A stretch of DNA of 63,603 nt from positions 42,866-106,468 of the forward strand of contig CAJFCJ010000095.1 in assembly GCA_904063045.1 (NCBI GenBank). Reading direction: 5' to 3'. The notes beneath the pieces are model-generated. The model worked only from the letters and a program-made list of their open reading frames with translations, searched no databases and was not told the DNA's origin. Made by a program: the position numbers and the translations under genes. Source of the DNA: Dimorphilus gyrociliatus (Eukaryota; Annelida; Polychaeta; Dinophilidae). Positions 1 through 11,790 of this stretch are shown here, in pieces (the stretch's first letter is position 1; each line of letters begins with the position of its first letter).

Positions 1-239
1 CATAAGAAGAATTTCCAAATGTTATCCTTCTCAAATTGTGGTTTTAATCACTGTATTCAACACATTTAGTAAATGTTTTAGATAATTCACCATTTTTGAA
101 ACATCTTGATATATCTTCTAATGGATTTGTAGAAAATGATTCCAAAATCTTTGATCAATTAGCCAAAAGCTGTAAAGAATTAATGGCTCTCAATATTGCA
201 AATTGCGGTTTTCAAAATGATACTGTCAAAGATCTATAA
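1..239 (+). pseudogene. C-terminal LRR tail of a NACHT-LRR-type gene (partial, frameshifted)
   Basis: The last about 55 codons before the TAA at 237-239 read as ribonuclease-inhibitor-type LRRs: a 'FLKHLDISSNGF' strand followed by 'LMALNIANCGF', like the repeats of the two NACHT-LRR genes further along. The matching upstream LRR (frame with 'LSFSNCGF') is in another frame, so there is a one-base shift near position 75. The gene enters from outside the left edge. This is probably the 3' end of a third family member. Whether the shift is real or an assembly error cannot be decided here. Confidence 0.6.
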
Positions 240-419
240 ATTTATTATTTACTTTCAGGGAAAATTTTTAAATTCTTTCCCAATGGTTATAAGAAAACAG
301 TTACAATTTTTAACTTTTAATCATAATTCTAACCTCAGACCGAACCCTAACCCTGAACCTTAAAGTTTGTTGTTTTTTTGACTTTTTTCTATCCTATCTC
401 TTCAGTCCAGCACTGGAAT

Positions 420-1108
420 TGTAAGAAAGTGTAGCTTCTACTTCCTACTGTAAAATTATTGTTCTCATTTCTGCTTATACTATGCTGTTATATTCAACTT
501 ATGCATGTACTCACTAAAAGCCTACAGAGGAAAATATAATAACATTTGGCCACAAACACAGACCTTGCTTGATCATACTTAAGGTTTTGGCAAGCTATGA
601 TTAATGACTTTCTCAAGTGTTGAATCTTGTTTCTGAGGATTAAAATGAACTTGATGGCTGGATAGGTGTAAAGTGGTAATTGGATTTTCGAGACAAGCCT
701 TCAAGTATATATATCCTTACTGTTTCACTCCAACTGTTTTACCTCAATCTGGAGACTGTTATATTTCAACTTTGTAATCTTTTGACCAAGCGAACCTAAG
801 CTTTGGTAAATGTATAAAAGGAAATACATTTCCCCAGTTTAGCAGTTCAGTTTTCTAACCGTCAGCTAGTTGTTTAAACCAGCTTGTTTAGAACTAGAAG
901 CTCATTTTACTCAATACATATTCTTTGCACGAAATACTCCTGTTTTGTTGTTTCATTTCTACCAAAATTACATTTGTAAGACTATTTGCGGACGAACTTA
1001 AGAGGTTCTATTTGTTTGAGTACTTTGGCAGATTGGTAAATGATTGGAAAGGATGATTACAGTTGTGACGAACCAGAAATTCCTACAATTACAATACAAA
1101 GAAGTACA
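420..1108 (+). repeat. Solo LTR related to the env-bearing retroelement
   Basis: The right part (about 965-1108) is the reverse complement of the low-coordinate end of the LTR at 29246-30180, including the segment ending in 'GAAGTACA'. The middle part (about 840-930) matches the LTR interior around 29440-29530. The left part (480-640) resembles the second LTR family at 54355-54989. No internal retroelement genes adjoin it, so it is best read as a solo LTR in plus orientation. The right end is well placed; the left end near 420 is approximate. The short ORF at 1040-1243 is LTR sequence and is not a gene. Confidence 0.65.
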
Positions 1109-2280
1109 AAATTTGAAAAAATTTCTCTCAAATTATTACAAGGAACAAATAGATTAAATCAATTCTTCAACAAATATAAAAAAGAGCAGACAATGCTTTT
1201 TAATTTTGTAAAATATGTTTTTTTGGAAAAGAAATTGGTTTAGAAACAACATTTTCTATTTCATTTTTAATTTTTTTATTTTTCTTCATTTTTTTCTATA
1301 CATATTTGTGAACATCAACTTTTGCAGTATTTCAACCTTTTTTTTTAATAAATATTAGTTTGCAATTTTAAACAATCATCTCATATCTCTTATTTTTTTT
1401 CTATAAAGCTTGTAAACATCTTCTGACAATGATTTTATTTCAAATTTCATCAAATTCAACCAAGTAATTGCTGACTGATATATTCTTATGACATTATATT
1501 TAAACTCTGCAACAAACCTTAAAATATTCATCACAAAAAAACTAAATTTCTTATTTTAATTATCATAGAGCTTTCAAATTTTTTCACATAAACTAATATT
1601 GATATGCTGACTCCAAATCTTTTTCAGAAGTCAATTATCTAATAGTTTTTGAGCTATGTTCCACTAATGTAAGCCAATATTGGCAAAAGGACAAGGCAGT
1701 ACACTATGAATATCATGATGCGACAAATAAAACAAACCTTACAGAAAACTTCACAAGGTTTATGTTCATTTAATATAGTCTCATTCTGTCAATAATTGTA
1801 CTTCAAATTTCATCAACATCAGTCCAGTTGTTGCTGAGATATGATTTTCTTTGAATGTTATATTTTAACACTGTTAGATGCTAATATACATAATAAAATA
1901 TTCCTCAGAAAAAACTAACCTACCACTGTGTTTGTATATAGGCTATATAATATTTGGTATCCAAACATAACAATATATATATGTAAATATATAATATGTA
2001 AATATTGTCACATATTACTCCATTAGGCCTAATTGGAGAAAAGCAATATCTATTTATATTTTAACAAAAGCAAAATGAAAAAATCTAATATCTGTACCTC
2101 AACCCTCAACTTAGCACCTAGGATGACAACTTGTTTTTTGATTAAACCTCCTAATATTTTCTATTGGGTTATTGATATTTTTACAGGTTACAATATTCAT
2201 TTTTCTCATTTCTTTCACAACAGTTGAAGGATGAATTTGAAATATTATTTGCTTTTGGCTGGTTTCTGCCTAAGTAATTT
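1109..2280. other. A+T-rich intergenic sequence, nothing recognised
   Basis: No coding pattern, RNA gene or clear repeat was seen in either strand. There are runs of T and A and one palindromic TAGGCCTA at 2024-2031. The short ORF at 2033-2227 has no recognisable composition or neighbours and is treated as chance. Confidence 0.4.
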
Positions 2281-2282
2281 TT

Positions 2283-2735
2283 TTTTGTGATCCTTATAAT
2301 GAAGGTACAAATTTAGAAATTATCATTAATGCTGGAAGTGTGGGTGAAATTTGTTTGTAAGAAAAAAAAATTCAACATTATTTTCTTTATAATAATATCA
2401 TTTTACAAACAAATTTTTTATCTATTTCTTAAAGTATTGAACTAACTAATCCTGATATTGCTGCTGTTGGAGACAATCCAGTATCACTTGCTGCGAATGA
2501 AGAGAAAACAGCAACTATATCTTTAATATCTGATGATGTAGCGGAAGGCTCAGAAGAAGTTGTAAAGAAATCTTTGAATTCAGTGATGGGAATTTATCTT
2601 GATATTTTTATTAATGATATTCATAGCTACAAGACACCTAGCAGACTTTTAGGCGATGCTCTAAGTAGATCATATGAATTTTTCAAATCAACTCAAAGTT
2701 CAGAGAGAACTGCACTGAAAGTCAATAAGAAATGA
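2283..2735 (+). CDS. Last exon(s) of an unrecognised gene
   Basis: An open stretch from 2436 to the TGA at 2733-2735 gives about 100 codons of well-mixed, non-repetitive protein, beginning IELTNPDIAAV and ending in LKVNKK. It is preceded by a plausible acceptor (pyrimidine-rich tract, then AAAG at 2432-2435). Upstream, about 2283-2356 is open and ends at a GTAAG donor (2357). Its leftover phase-2 bases join 2436 in frame, giving a 79-bp intron. I do not recognise the family. Earlier exons were not found with confidence. No ATG-initiated ORF of useful length covers it, so it could also be a decayed gene end. Confidence 0.4.
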
Positions 2736-3461
2736 TTTTAATTCGACTCTTTCCAGTGCTAGCATAAATAGAAATTAGAAAAATGTATTTAATGCACTGT
2801 GACCTTGACCTTGCAATGAAGGTGATACTATGTGTATATACTGATCCCACTTTATTCACTCTTCCATAATGCTAAATATGATGAAAACCTCTAGAAAATG
2901 TCAAAGCATTGTAATCCATTGCTGTATTTCTCTGTAGATTGAATGAGTGAAATTCAAATTCCTAAAATGATAAAAACAGATAATTGAGTAGAATGTTTTG
3001 AAAAGAGAAATATAGACAGCATACTATATTTTCTTTGAATATAGTTGGATTAATTGAACACCATTTTTTAGTTCTACTGGCTGGAGCAATGATTCTTAAA
3101 TTTCCCATATTACAATCTATTAATTCCATTTACATAAAACTTGTCTCTCTGGTAGAACCAATGGTTGACAAGAGAATTTAAAATATGGATTGTCAGAAAT
3201 GATATTATAACTTTTTTCATTACAAAGTTAAATTTTAAAGTCCACCACTATATTATAAACCAGTAATAAAGCTCTTTAATAACTGTTCATAATTATATGT
3301 CATTTATCAATTTCTAACTTACAGAATAATAGGCCTATAATGGTCCATATATGTAAATTTACAACTGGATGGCGCTACCCAAAAATTAGAACTTGTAACT
3401 CTCATTTTTCCTATATCTTCTTTTATTCAAGTTAGGCCAATGACTCTGTTTATAATATTGA
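2736..3461. other. Intergenic, with a short Tc1-like terminus near 3240
   Basis: Mostly featureless. The sequence 'AGTCCACCACTATA' at about 3240-3253 is repeated at about 48303-48316, beside the Tc1-like transposase gene, which suggests a transposon terminus. A GATGGCGCTACC motif lies at 3368-3379. Confidence 0.3.
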
Positions 3462-3700
3462 ATAAAGTAGTCCGCATAAATTTTGATACACCCTAAATTT
3501 TAATAGGCCAAATTTAAAAAAACGGTCAAAAATGTTTTTTCCCTCAATAATAGTTTTATTTTGTCTAAATTTCTATAGATAAAGAGTAATATTTATGTAA
3601 TACTGAAAAAATTGAGAAAATGATGATATTTGGGAATATTATTAGCAAAATATTTTTTTGTAATTTTCATCAATTATAAATAGGCCTATGCCTCTTATTA
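3462..3700 (+). repeat. Diverged 5' end of a Tc1-like element
   Basis: This stretch aligns by eye with the reverse complement of about 48100-48310, the leader of the Tc1-like transposase gene. Shared blocks include 'GATAAAG..TATATTTATGTAAT' and the A/T-rich run that follows. No transposase codons remain, so it is a non-coding remnant. Confidence 0.45.
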
Positions 3701-3793
3701 CATTTGATACCCTACAAGTTTCTATTATAAATGTTGGAATGAATTAGCATTGTACACTGTGGAAAGTTGACTGGTTTACCTGACCAACAATTA

Positions 3794-4492
3794 ACACCTG
3801 AACAAATGTATTTTATAGAAAGACAGCAAAATTTTTGGATTGTTCGTATAGATTTTAGATATATTAATCATATCCATAAAAGCTTTTACAATTTCATGAT
3901 GAGAGACAATTGTATCATGACAAATGAATGTGTTTAATCCAATTAAATAGCTAAAACTTCCACCTTCTATTGAATGAATAAAACAACCTTTTATAATGAA
4001 TGTTTGTAATTGCCTTATTAGATTAAGGTGTAATCTTGAATTGACAATTGAATGAAAATGTGGAAATTTCAATACAATCACGAAAGTTTAGCATTGAAAT
4101 TTTACATAATAAGCCATCATTTCCATCAGGACATTCATCAATTCCATTGCATATTTGATAAATATTCAAAAAAGGTATTTTACTTGAAAATTTTCTAAAA
4201 GTAATCATGAATAGATTGATATGAACTGGTGTATTTTTTTTTTACCACAATCAACTTCACCATCACCCTGTTGACATTGGTTAAATCCATCACAAACTAA
4301 ATCAAGAGAAATGCAATAAGCTTCTCTATAACAAAGATAATGGCCATAAGGACAAGATATTTTTGAGCAATGTTGAAACAATAATCCATTTGATAAATAT
4401 CCTTCAACAAGCTTTACACATTGCCAAGTTGGAAAGAAACTCTTTAGTTTAGGTCTTGGGGTTAGGGTTAGGGTTAATAATAATCTATTCAT
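3794..4492 (-). pseudogene. LDLa-module receptor ectodomain followed by LRR-like sequence (partial)
   Basis: Reading leftwards, 4492-4247 encodes a cysteine-rich stretch containing an LDL-receptor class A signature ('CDGFNQCQQGDGEVDC'). 4205-4080 holds a second one ('CNGIDECPDGNDGLLC'). 4080-3794 continues in another frame with leucine-rich, LRR-like spacing ('LQTFIIKGCFIHSIEGG'). LDLa modules followed by LRRs are known in relaxin-receptor and GRL101-type GPCRs, so this may be such an ectodomain. No seven-helix part was found nearby. The frame changes could be introns or lesions. Clean splice sites were not established, hence the pseudogene/partial call. Confidence 0.5.
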
Positions 4493-4615
4493 GATTACTT
4501 TGAGAAAATTTTGGGTAGAAACCCATTTATTTAACTTTTGAAAAGTAGTGGAAAATGTTTCAAATGTATATTTCGGAAAATGTTTACCTTTTTTAATTAT
4601 TACAGGTAAGAATTT

Positions 4616-5233
4616 TTCCAGGAATGGGATTACTCTTTAAATAATCATTGGCTTTTTGTATCATATGGGTATAACTGATATATTTTTGGAGAGATAAGAT
4701 AACGTCATCATTCAACATTTTGTTTAGGTTGAACATATAGCCTAGATATTTTAAAAGAAATATTGCATAATTCAAATGATATACAAAAACAAACTGATAA
4801 AATACCTTAAACATTTCAAAACCAAGGTGCTATAATGGACATAATTAACTCCATTTCTGCAACCTCCATATATGTCTATAAAATTTTGTGTCCTTTGAGT
4901 TTTTGTACATATTCCTGTTTTTGAAATATCTCTTACACTACTTCCAAATGTTTCGCATCCTTTCACAACGAAATCAGGATTTTCATTTAACCATTTATTA
5001 GCTTCAATCATCATTTTGCTAATTTTAGAATAGTAAAAAGGGAAATTAATAATTATAGATAAAAAATATTGACAAGAATATAGCAAACCTAAATGGTTGA
5101 AACCTAGCCTTTTTGAAATGACCTTTTTTGTGCAGGACGGTACAATATCAACATATGAAAATTCATTATTCTTGTTATCATTATTATCAGCAGCAACTAA
5201 TTCTCTAAATGATGCAAATCTATACACTACCAT
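4616..5233 (-). CDS. Fragment of an extracellular-type gene with repeated 'ANxxLxxNP' modules
   Basis: Three exon-like stretches are seen. Exon A runs from the ATG at 5231-5233 to about 5092. An intron with GT...TTAG ends leads to exon B, about 5025-4812, containing 'ANKWLNENPDFVVKGCET'. After a further intron comes exon C, about 4745-4616, with a related 'ANDYLKSNP'. A Trp-Leu/Asn-Pro/Cys-Glu-Thr module of this kind occurs in secreted proteins of marine invertebrates as I remember them; its function is unknown. The gene may join the LDLa region on its 3' side, but no verified splice links them. Intron positions are by eye. Confidence 0.35.
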
Positions 5234-5298
5234 CCTGTTTTCTCTGTATGACAGTTATATTCTATCTTGTAAAAGAATGAATGTTTTAATATATTGAT

Positions 5299-5321
5299 TT
5301 ATATATATATATATATATAGG
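5299..5321. repeat. (TA)n microsatellite
   Basis: A run of alternating T and A of about 22 bases. Confidence 0.9.
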
Positions 5322-6344
5322 TCACTGGTTGCTCCCTCTAGTTCCCATATGTAAAAAAAAAGAAGAGAGAATGATTCAGATATTCCCTTATTAGTTTTCT
5401 ATTTTTTTAATGGTATATTGCTATTTGAAATATACAGAATTATTGGTGTCATAATAGTTTTTCTAGGCCTAATTTGCAAAATGGAATTTCAGTTATGTCT
5501 GTCCTATTTAAATATTATTTCCTACTTTCTGTAGTGAAAAGTGAAAAATGATAAAATGTGAAACAAAGAGAAATGAATCGAAAATGTTTTCAGGAGATTT
5601 AATAAAATCTGTTGGGTGACACTACTATCAAATAAAGCTAATAAGAAATTTTTGGCTACCAGTTTCGTATATATACACTTTCATTCTCTTCCTTTCTGCT
5701 GAATGTTTTGTGTTTTAATAACTAAACGTTTAAATTGCAATCAAAGATTATTTAAAAGAGCGAAAGGAATTTAGAATAAGATACTAGATGACTGTTGTAC
5801 CCTTTTTCCATCCAATTTTAAAACATATAAAACCAAGTCTAAAACTGAAACAAGATGTTTAGTAAATGCATTTCAGAAGCAAAAATGGACAAAATATTTT
5901 CTGTTCAAAGGTAACATTTTCCAATTGTTTGAACATGCAGTAAACCCATCCCGAAAATGGAAAATCTTCATTTGGAAATAATGAATTGTATCAAAATATT
6001 TATATCAATAGATAAATATAACTTGACTGATTGTGACAATAGAATTAAAGATAAATTTTACAATCAATAAGATTGATGCCTATCTATTTGTACTTTTATG
6101 GTAATGTAAATTGTAGGAGTTTACTAGCTCATCTTAAAGATCAATTTAGTTCTTACTAAATGAAACTCTCCTAAATGAAAACATCCATAAAGTGAAAGAA
6201 AACATCCATAAGCTGGTCACATATTTGATTGAGCAACTTCTGGTAACTCCTTCAGAGTATATTCAATTCAATTTACAATTAGAAACAGTACGATATTCTT
6301 TTTCTTCATCCTGACTAAATCATCTTCATACATTTTTCTTTTAC
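5322..6344. other. Intergenic, nothing recognised
   Basis: A+T-rich sequence without coding pattern on either strand. One TAGGCCTA palindrome lies at 5464-5471. Confidence 0.4.
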
Positions 6345-6735
6345 ATATAATGTAAACGACAGAAATATTGGAACACCTCAAATTTTGATAGTCCATGTCA
6401 TAAAGTCATCAAGTCCACTTAGTGAGAATCTAGCCTCATCTGTAAAAAAAAAAACTTTCGCTAATTTCGATTTTCACTAATCATTTTGAGACAATATTCT
6501 TTCTCCATTTTCAATCTGTAGAGGTGAGATCTGTTCTTTGCTGATATACTTTAATTAATATAATCAATAAGTAGAAAACTTAACTTAGAAAAGCAAATAA
6601 GTTGTTTGAGGTATCTACCTGAATACCAAAACAAATGTAAACATAGTAGTTAAATATTTATTTTGTATGGCCAAATAAGGAAAAAACTTATGAAAAAATA
6701 TTTACAGTGTCCAGTTTTTCCTGTCATTTACTATA
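6345..6735 (-). pseudogene. Tc1-like transposase remnant
   Basis: The minus strand matches the transposase gene at 47513-47956 over the region encoding the first catalytic Asp neighbourhood (here read from about 6440) and its upstream part to about 6540. The leader ('GGCCAAATAAGGAAAAAACT') recurs at 6669-6688. There is no open frame and about half of the gene is missing. Confidence 0.55.
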
Positions 6736-7090
6736 TACATTATCAGATTTGTTCCTATTCAATTTTGACTAATCCAATGCAGTAGAGTAATAATTTTTAT
6801 GGACTAGCTCAGTTAAAACATTGATGACAGCATACTTATAACACTCAGTACATATACATTAATTTATTGATTGCCAACTATGAGATAATCACCAGAATGC
6901 CAGTATGTTACAAATAAAATGTTAATTTTTGTCTGTTTTCTTGTATATTTTGATATATAAATGTTAATTGGTTCATTAGAAGAGACTTCAATGCAATGAC
7001 TTTTCTAAATGTTTCTTTTCCCTCTTCTATTTACGTGCAGTGTGCAAATTATAACCATAAATATAACCATGATAAAACCATAAGGTAGCC

Positions 7091-7924
7091 ATGAACAGGT
7101 ATGATATGAATAATTTTTGGGAGCAAGAAAAAAGACATTGGCCACAAAGAGAAAAGAGTTCAACAAAGAGAAAGTTAGTTGGTATATTTTATTTGGCAGC
7201 AGTACTCTTGGGAATAGGTGGACCTAGAGCAGCAATATGCATTATTGCTGTAGCTGGAGCAATTGTAGTATCAACATTTCTGAGAGGACATTATAAAATA
7301 AATGATAGGATTTATATGATTGTGAAATTAATGGCAACAACAGTGGTGTCAATATCCTTAATACTAGGACCTGTAACTATGCCAAAAGTAATAATTGCAG
7401 TAGTTGTATTTATGTTATCCCTAACTATGACAAACTCCAATATTGAGAGAGCTGAAATATTTTCAGGAACAGTAGTTGGATCAGAGATAGCTGCAGTACT
7501 TTTATTTATTCCTGCAAGACATGTTGCAGTAGTTGTTGCAATAGTGGCAGAAGTACTGGCAAAAACCTTATTTCAACAATTCCTGGATCAATACAGAGCT
7601 GTATCTATAGTATCATTAATTGCAGATGCAGCAGAATTATTACCAATATCAACCGAAATATCAGTGGTAGCCACAGGATTGGCAATAATGGCAGCTCTAT
7701 TGGCAGTAAAATCTTCTTCCGAAGAAGGAATATTTGATAATGATGAAACTTTATATCTGGCAATTATCTCAGCAACAGCAGCAACAGCAACAGTGATTTC
7801 AACAGTTGCAGCTGTGTCAACACCACCATCGCAAACGATGATAACAGTAATAATGATGGCAATAATAGGGATCCCTTCAACATTATTACTATTAGGAACT
7901 TTACTTAGTTTAGTAGGACATTAA
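7091..7924 (+). CDS. Ala/Val/Ile-rich multipass membrane protein, unknown family
   Basis: An uninterrupted 277-codon frame. Residues 1-27 are polar and basic (MNRYDMNNFWEQEKRHWPQR). The rest is at least six hydrophobic segments rich in Ala, Val and Ile, separated by short polar loops, so it should be an integral membrane protein. After the TAA at 7922-7924 the same frame stays open for about 30 more codons (GKPRLLMVTGTAV...) to a second TAA near 8015. The original gene therefore probably ended there, or the stop is read through. Composition differs from the neighbourhood: Ala codons, mostly GCA, are frequent and A/T homopolymers are few. I do not recognise the family. Possible sources are a fast-evolving host gene or a horizontally acquired one. 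Confidence 0.6.
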   Translation: MNRYDMNNFWEQEKRHWPQREKSSTKRKLVGIFYLAAVLLGIGGPRAAICIIAVAGAIVVSTFLRGHYKINDRIYMIVKLMATTVVSISLILGPVTMPKVIIAVVVFMLSLTMTNSNIERAEIFSGTVVGSEIAAVLLFIPARHVAVVVAIVAEVLAKTLFQQFLDQYRAVSIVSLIADAAELLPISTEISVVATGLAIMAALLAVKSSSEEGIFDNDETLYLAIISATAATATVISTVAAVSTPPSQTMITVIMMAIIGIPSTLLLLGTLLSLVGH

Positions 7925-8032
7925 GGAAAGCCAAGACTGCTTATGGTAACAGGAACAGCAGTAGCATCAGCATTAACTATAGAATTTGCAAAAGAACAAA
8001 ATGACCTTGATCAATAAAAAATGTTATATTTT

Positions 8033-10085
8033 CTACAACTCTGAAGAGTATAAATTGCATGACAATTTGTGCAAAAAAATTAGACTTTTTTTAAAAATTA
8101 TATCTATAATAATAAATTTCCTGTCAACATTAATTCCTTTACATATAAAACTGATATTCTTGGAATTTTGAATATTCAAATCTGGTAAACAAAAATTTTG
8201 AAAATGATTAAATTGTTGATTTTTTAAAGAATATTGCCAATTTTGAATAATATCTGTTTCATTAATAGACAATTTTTTATCAATAATAACAATTGGACTG
8301 ATAAGATTTATCTTAAATTGATCATCAGGCTCCAATTTCAATTGGAAAAATGATAATTTTGATTGTAAAGGAATGCAAGCATAGATAAATTCATGAAAGA
8401 AATTATATACAGCACAAAATTGATGATGAGTAGTATTAAGAATAGTAATCTTTCTACCATCTGAAATATGAATTCTAATAGAAAAAAATCAAAAGAAAAA
8501 AAAGAAAAAAAAAAACAACAAACCTTGATCATTTATTTTTAAATTATTAATGACAAATTCATCTAAATTCCTAACAAAAATTTTATCAACATGTATGAAA
8601 TAATTGCAATAAATTGAAAAGTATGATAATGACATTGCACTTGGTTTTCCATAACCAAATTTTATTTGACCAAGAGAGAATTCTAACCAAAAATAGTTCC
8701 ATTTGTGACAATCAATCAATGATTGTGAAATGTTAAACCATTGTGTAAAATTTTGAGCATTAAATATCTTTATAAATGATTTCTCATCAGAAATAGCATT
8801 ATAATCTAATGATAGATCGAAATATGTTTCATTAATATTTAGAAAACGGAACGCTAAGGAGGAACAATCTTTTTGTTGATTTTTTTGTTGACCTTTGACC
8901 TGGAAGGTAATTGTTGTGAAATTCTTCCATAAATATTTTGGTAGGTGATATTCAGTAAAAAAGTGATACTGAACACTATAAATTTTCTGATTGTCTTCTA
9001 ATCATGGAAAGATAGATGGAGGGAATAGAGTAAAATATATACTTGACATTTAAAAGAAGATATTGACCTTTAGCAAAAACATCTATTATCAATAGAGCAT
9101 TCTTGTCATCAGAAACTCCATGCACAATTATCAATTGAATCCAATATTCAATATTAGAATCTCCAGAATACTTGAAACATTTCCTCTCACGAGACTCTGG
9201 AAGTTCAATCCGTTGAGCATGATTAGAACTCCAAACAGCTATTAATGACCTTGTATAAGTATTTGATGGAATGCTATGGAAATGACAAACAAGTTGTTAA
9301 GTTTATTTTTGTAACGTACGCAATTATTGAAAAAGTACTCATTGGCTATACAAAGTAGATGTGGTTTGGCAGGAAAAGTGAATGTTACATTTAAAAATTG
9401 TCTTTGACATGTATAGTGCAGTGCTTCTAGGGAACAGTCCATGTGCCACTTGGTATTGTGAGCACTATCAATTACTGTTGAACAGCTAGTGCCAAATGAT
9501 GTAATGCATGTTGCTCCTAATTCACTATTAGCTATATTTATAAAATGTAAATCTTCATTGGTTGCCTCGTCTGTAAAAAAAAAAGGGAAAGGCAATTGAT
9601 CTGATGAGAAAAAGAACCGTTATATAACAACCAATCTATTACCATCATACACGTATATAAGTATTGATTGAAATCCGGTGTTATGTGATGATGAAGTTGT
9701 ACCGGAAGTTTTAAATTTAACTTTAGAAATGCCAATTCCATCTCCAGGTTTTAAAAGAAAACAAGTTTCGTACAAGTTCAAACGAACGTTAATCTCATCT
9801 AAACTTCTTAATGTCAGGTTTAATGATGTAAGTATTATAGATGGTGTAAAGGGTCTTTGATTTATGCAAATATCAATAATATCGTGTTGTTTCTGAAAGG
9901 TAATTTCAATCCAATGATCATTGCAACCTGAATGTGGGCATGCTACTGCCCATTGAGCCAAATCTTGCCAGACAGGATCAAATACATTTTCACACTTAAA
10001 GTTGTTGCTAAACTCATGTGATGAATGACAACTAGCCCCAAAAGATGTGTTGTCACCTGTTATAACTTTTCCATCTGTTCAGAAT
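8033..10085 (-). CDS. Secreted/extracellular multidomain protein with farnesoic-acid-methyltransferase-like and galactose-binding-like modules
   Basis: At least five exons on the minus strand. 10085-9631 encodes a Cys-containing module ('SFGASCHSSHEF' to 'IYVYDG'). An intron of GT...TTTACAG type leads to 9569-9320 (approximate), a second copy of the module ('SFGTSCSTVIDS'). Next are about 9287-9070, then 8999-about 8525 with a W...FWLEFSLGQIKFGYG motif typical of the Methyltransf_FA (farnesoic acid O-methyltransferase-like) carbohydrate-binding-type domain. The last exon is about 8478-8033, ending in TAG. Such proteins usually bind ligands outside the cell; no enzyme activity is implied. The acceptor before 10085 shows that at least one earlier exon exists, which I could not find. 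Exon borders other than the 9630/9570 pair are approximate. Confidence 0.55.
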
Positions 10086-11293
10086 GAAACAATTATTAAC
10101 TAAAGAAAAAACAAACTCAGTTAATATCACTTGATTTTAATCCAATTACAAATTTCAATACGTAAAATATGAAATAATACGGAATCATTATCTTGAACAT
10201 TCAAAAAAGGAATCGAGAAAAAAACTGACATGTCTCTTTTGTATTCATAGTTTGTTTTATAATTTAGGATATTTCAGCTTCTTGTTCTGGTTGAATACTT
10301 GAATACTTGTTTAGCTTTAACCAATTGATTATCATTAATTTTTAATTTGAGTGTTCAATGCAAAAAAACACTATTTTATTTATACAAAGTAGATCAATAA
10401 TTGTATATCATTTCTGTTCAGATCAAATTAACTAGATGAGTCTACTAAACAATCAATTTTTGAAATATTTTTGAAATATTTTAAAACTAATATAAATTAA
10501 TATTTAAAAAGCCAACTGTATATTTTAGAGACAAGCAGTACAATACATATGTTCTTGTGAATAATTTCTATCATATTCTGTCATTAATTAAATAGGAAAG
10601 AATAGTTTACATAATCTATGATTTTTGAATTAAAATTTCATTATCAATTACATTTTCTCATCCTACAAGAAATTGATATAGACAGTCAATAAAAATTTTA
10701 CATGCTCACAATACAAAGAGATGGAATACATTATGTAATAATTTTTCATATTTCCCAGTGCATTGTTTAAATTTAACATTTCAGAAATGAAAATTTATAG
10801 GTGAAAATGTCAATTTTAAATTACTTATATAATAAAAAAGTCACATTTATTTATAATTTCTTGAACTTTCCCAAATGACTCAACTGGTAAAGAAAATTTT
10901 TTGTTTTGTTATTGGTCAGCTGCATTTAGCAGTCAAGTTGCAAATAGCAATATTTCTCTTTAATTTAATAAAATGGGTCACCACGAAAACGTAACGTATA
11001 CATAAGGCCCCCATAAAAGACGAACAACATAGCCAACATCTTTATATATTCTAGAATGGGATCAATGGGGCTGTTTTTTCTGTTGTATTCTTCTAGAATT
11101 ATTAATTGAGAGACTTTTGATTTTCTCAGTAGAGAAGCAAAATCTATATTTCATATATCTATTGTCCTGACCAGTAATAGCAATTACATAGATACTCCTA
11201 AGCCAATTGTAAAAGCATACAAAAATATAACATTCAATAGTTGATTGACACTTGAACAACTTAACTGTAAGCTTCTAAAGCAAATATAACATT
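10086..11293. other. Non-coding interval; possible faint LTR relic at about 10880-10990
   Basis: No convincing coding exon was seen. The stretch around 10930-10980 ('TTGCAAATAGCAATATTTCT') resembles the LTR interior near 30000. The remainder is unassigned A+T-rich sequence, likely an intron or intergenic. Confidence 0.35.
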
Positions 11294-11790
11294 TTGGAGC
11301 ATTGGAAATGCTTCACTCTCTTACTGTCTCCTCAACTGCAGAATTGTAAAAGCTTACAATATTTTACCTATAAAAAAACATTGAAGTGCTCTGTAACAGT
11401 TTCCCAAACGGATAATCCTTTCTTCCCGGGCAAAGTGCATCATATTCACGAGAGAAAGAATAACTTGGAAATAGAAATAAGAATAAAATTTAAATTAAAA
11501 GGTGTTCAATCTGATAAAATTACATCAGGAATATGTTTAGCTGAAAATGTCCTCAGTAAAGTTTCCAAATCAAATTCTGATATTCTATCCATTGATAGTT
11601 GTTGTAGCCTTGTTAATACAACAAGACAGCAATGAAATCCTAGTGGAATAGATGGCTTACACTTCACTCTTGACAAAGCTTTCATTCCAGATGATTTTTC
11701 TCATAAATGATATTTACAGAGAAAATGAAAGAATAATTATCTTCTTCATACAAAGTCAAGGAAAATGTTTTTTCTCCTATGTATTTTATT
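11294..11790 (+). pseudogene. FLYWCH-MULE transposase relic
   Basis: The frame from 11294 contains the end of a FLYWCH zinc finger ('KVHHIHERKNNLEIEIRIK') followed by 'ISSILxLAENVLS'-type sequence and, after stops, 'FIPDDFS' and 'NNYLLHTKS'. These correspond in order to the intact MULE at 26483-27235. Several stops and shifts break it. It carries no catalytic acidic residues. Confidence 0.7.

Noticed and set aside
4444-4476. Possible internal telomere (GGGTTAGGGTTAGGG)
   Set aside because: Only three units; similar short CCCTAA strings occur in the MITE interiors, so a transposon origin or chance is likelier than a telomere.
5097-5297. 66-codon plus-strand ORF
   Set aside because: Antisense to the exon at 5233-5092, which has better splice-site support.
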